DNA of 64,000 nt from Glaesserella sp041814905 (GTDB lineage: Bacteria; Pseudomonadota; Gammaproteobacteria; Enterobacterales; Pasteurellaceae): contig NZ_JBGXYA010000036.1 in NCBI RefSeq assembly GCF_041814905.1, positions 33,306 to 97,305 of the forward strand, in the 5' to 3' direction. Made by a program: the position numbers and the translations under genes. Numbering within the stretch: the first letter of the stretch is position 1; the number at the start of each line of letters is the position of its first letter. The notes beneath the pieces are model-generated. The model worked only from the letters and a program-made list of their open reading frames with translations. It was not told where the DNA came from and made no database searches. Below, in pieces: positions 62,507 to 64,000 of this stretch.

Positions 62507-63346
62507 ATGCACACACCCCACATCTACATCGGCACAGGTGGTTATAGCGATACGGATTTAGTCGGTACGCTCTATCCGTTTGGGACGGACAAATCGGATT
62601 TTTTGTCGATTTATAGTCAGCATTACGACACCGTTGAGATCAACAGCACCTTTCACGCTCCGATTGGCTATAAGGCGGTGCAAGGTATGTTAGAAAAGGC
62701 GGAAGGGCGGTTAACATTTTCGGTGAAACTTCATCAAGATTTTAGCCACAAACGCACCGCTACCGCCGAACAAGCTAGGATGTTTTTAGATGCATTGCAA
62801 CCTCTGCGTGATAGTCATTGTTTAGCCAATTTATTTGTGCAATTTCCGACCAGTTTTGAGCGTCAGCACGCCAATCGTTACTATTTGGCGGAGCTGGTGT
62901 CGTGGTTCAGTGATTATCCCCTTGCCATTGAGTTTCGCCACGCCAGTTGGCATACGCAATCGGTGCTGGACTATTTTCACGGCAAGGAAAATTTGATTTG
63001 GTGTAACGTGGATTATCCGCAGAATATCGGTTTGCCTGCCTTTCAGTTTTATGCGAACCAACGCACCGCTTACCTGCGATTGCACGGTCGCAATCCCCAT
63101 TGGTGGAAAGCCCAATCGGCACAAGAACGCCACAATTATCGTTATAGCCAAACCGAATTACAACAACTGGCAACATTGTTAAATCAGCGAAAAGCGGAGT
63201 TTGATCAGCTTTATCTCTACTTTCAAAACACCACCAATAGCCATTCGTTCTACAATATCGAAAGTCTGAAAGGCTATTTGGCGAACTATGGATTTAAAGT
63301 AAAAGAGACGCCTGAATTTTTGAGTGGACAGCAGAGTTTGTTTTAG
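62507..63346 (+). CDS. DUF72 family protein (YecE-like)
   Basis: 279 residues, a TIM-barrel-like domain. The start YIGTGGYSDTDLVGTLYP, then VEINSTFHAPI, FSVKLHQDFSHKR, IEFRHASW and AYLRLHGRN are characteristic of DUF72. The family may be hydrolase-like; no activity is assigned. A TTG at 62480 is rejected for the ATG. Its base composition is like the core genome, in contrast to the AT-rich genes before it. Confidence 0.88.
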   Translation: MHTPHIYIGTGGYSDTDLVGTLYPFGTDKSDFLSIYSQHYDTVEINSTFHAPIGYKAVQGMLEKAEGRLTFSVKLHQDFSHKRTATAEQARMFLDALQPLRDSHCLANLFVQFPTSFERQHANRYYLAELVSWFSDYPLAIEFRHASWHTQSVLDYFHGKENLIWCNVDYPQNIGLPAFQFYANQRTAYLRLHGRNPHWWKAQSAQERHNYRYSQTELQQLATLLNQRKAEFDQLYLYFQNTTNSHSFYNIESLKGYLANYGFKVKETPEFLSGQQSLF

Positions 63347-63394
63347 GGCTTACGTACAGGTTTCACTTTTGCGATCTCCATCGGAAAATCGCCT

Positions 63395-63425
63395 TTTCTA
63401 TTCGACAATCAGATTACAAGCGGTC
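63395..63425. repeat. Copy of dispersed TTTCTATTCGAC repeat with uptake signal
   Basis: TTTCTATTCGACAA (63395-63408) and ACAAGCGGTC (63416-63425). The same block recurs at 60682-60695, 61709-61720 and 62433-62446, each bordering a gene of the 60-63.5 kb stretch. Confidence 0.7.
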
Positions 63426-63544
63426 TGATCTCGCCGATATTTTGCAAAATTAGGAGCAACTTCCCCGTTCCCTTGCACTCTGCACAATTTAAGTTATCAT
63501 AGTTCGCTAATAGGTAGTCTCTCATTTTCTCGGATATTTTAGCT

Positions 63545-64000
63545 ATGAACACACTTAAATGGATTTTATTCACGTCAACCCTCGCCGGATTATTCGCTTG
63601 TACCCCTCCCCCACCACCGAAAACCGGTTACTTAAAGGACAATATCAGCCAAGCTGAATTGTATAATTCGACGAATTTCAAACGTTATTATTACCATTGC
63701 CGTAACGCAGAAACCGGTGCAGACTCTTATTTATCCGCCTATTTTCCGCTTTCAAGGGAAAGTCGCATGACAGAAAATTTCGGTTTTTATTTTCAATTAG
63801 ACGGAGATAAAGCACAGCCGTTTGATCATATCGAAAATAAACCGCTCAATGCACGCCGTTCACGTTTTGAGGTGGTTTATCGTTCATATCATCCGATTCA
63901 AGGGACTTATGTTGATTTAATCGCCCGCGAACACGGCTCGACTTACTACAAAAATCATCAAGGAAGACGTATGCCTTGGTTGAATTGTCGGGAGAGTTAA
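63545..64000 (+). CDS. Lipoprotein of unknown function
   Basis: 151 residues, complete; the TAA stop is the last codon of the window. The signal peptide ends in LAGLFACTPPPPP with the lipid-bearing cysteine at residue 19, followed by a proline run. The mature domain (YYYHCRNAETGADSYL, EVVYRSYHPIQGTYVDL) looks beta-rich with two further cysteines near the ends. No family recognised. Confidence 0.8.
   Translation: MNTLKWILFTSTLAGLFACTPPPPPKTGYLKDNISQAELYNSTNFKRYYYHCRNAETGADSYLSAYFPLSRESRMTENFGFYFQLDGDKAQPFDHIENKPLNARRSRFEVVYRSYHPIQGTYVDLIAREHGSTYYKNHQGRRMPWLNCRES

Overview
The window is a chromosomal segment of a gamma-proteobacterium of the family Pasteurellaceae. The strongest evidence is the DNA-uptake signal ACAAGCGGTC (or its complement), present in at least 25 exact copies in 64 kb, many as inverted pairs between genes. 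This is the form used by the Actinobacillus pleuropneumoniae / Mannheimia / Haemophilus ducreyi group, not the Haemophilus influenzae form. Several gene neighbourhoods also follow enteric or Haemophilus order: zapA-6S RNA-ygfA, hinT-ycfL-thiK, dnaQ-tRNA-Asp, hemE-yjaG-hup, and lolC-2-hydroxyacid dehydrogenase near kdsA-sirB1-prmC-lipoprotein-prfA. The species cannot be fixed from sequence reading alone.

Layout. 1-300: the 3' end of murA. 445-9546 (minus): a six-gene accessory cluster for a glucuronate-containing glycan or glycolipid (three glycosyltransferases, an MsbA-like ABC exporter, a fused double kinase-like protein and UDP-glucose dehydrogenase), divergent from an HxlR-type regulator. 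10493-15623: ccmEF, a small Cys-containing protein, rmuC, a possible hemP remnant and an orphan trpG/pabA-type amidotransferase. 15704-18048: the anaerobic ribonucleotide reductase operon nrdG-nrdD with an FNR box and two NrdR boxes. 18152-24644: ygfB, zapA, 6S RNA, ygfA, a methyltransferase, hinT, ycfL, thiK, a probable Fur-controlled small RNA, tyrS and a dihaem peroxidase. 24693-34593: rho, hslR, hslO, dnaQ, tRNA-Asp, grxA, typA, a patatin lipoprotein, a decayed RND outer-membrane gene, recR, ybaB and a ZIP transporter. 34694-40269: ilvD and ilvGM separated by a LysE exporter and a Sel1 protein. 40434-60081: housekeeping genes including msrA, lolC, sodC, murP, kdsA, prmC, prfA, hup, hemE and metH. 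60188-64000: an AT-rich accessory stretch with a REP-associated tyrosine transposase (RAYT), its REP palindromes, a DUF4145 gene framed by the same palindromes, a DUF72 protein and a lipoprotein.

Functional links. Anaerobic and redox biology recurs: FNR/NrdR-controlled class III RNR, cytochrome c maturation with a dihaem peroxidase, glutaredoxin, MsrA, SodC and Hsp33. The most unusual parts are the RAYT/REP cassettes near 61-62 kb, the Fur-box/promoter/terminator unit at 22.0-22.1 kb, the glycan cluster with the double kinase-like protein, and a multi-hairpin element between hemE and yjaG. All calls come from reading the sequence and from family knowledge; no database search was run.
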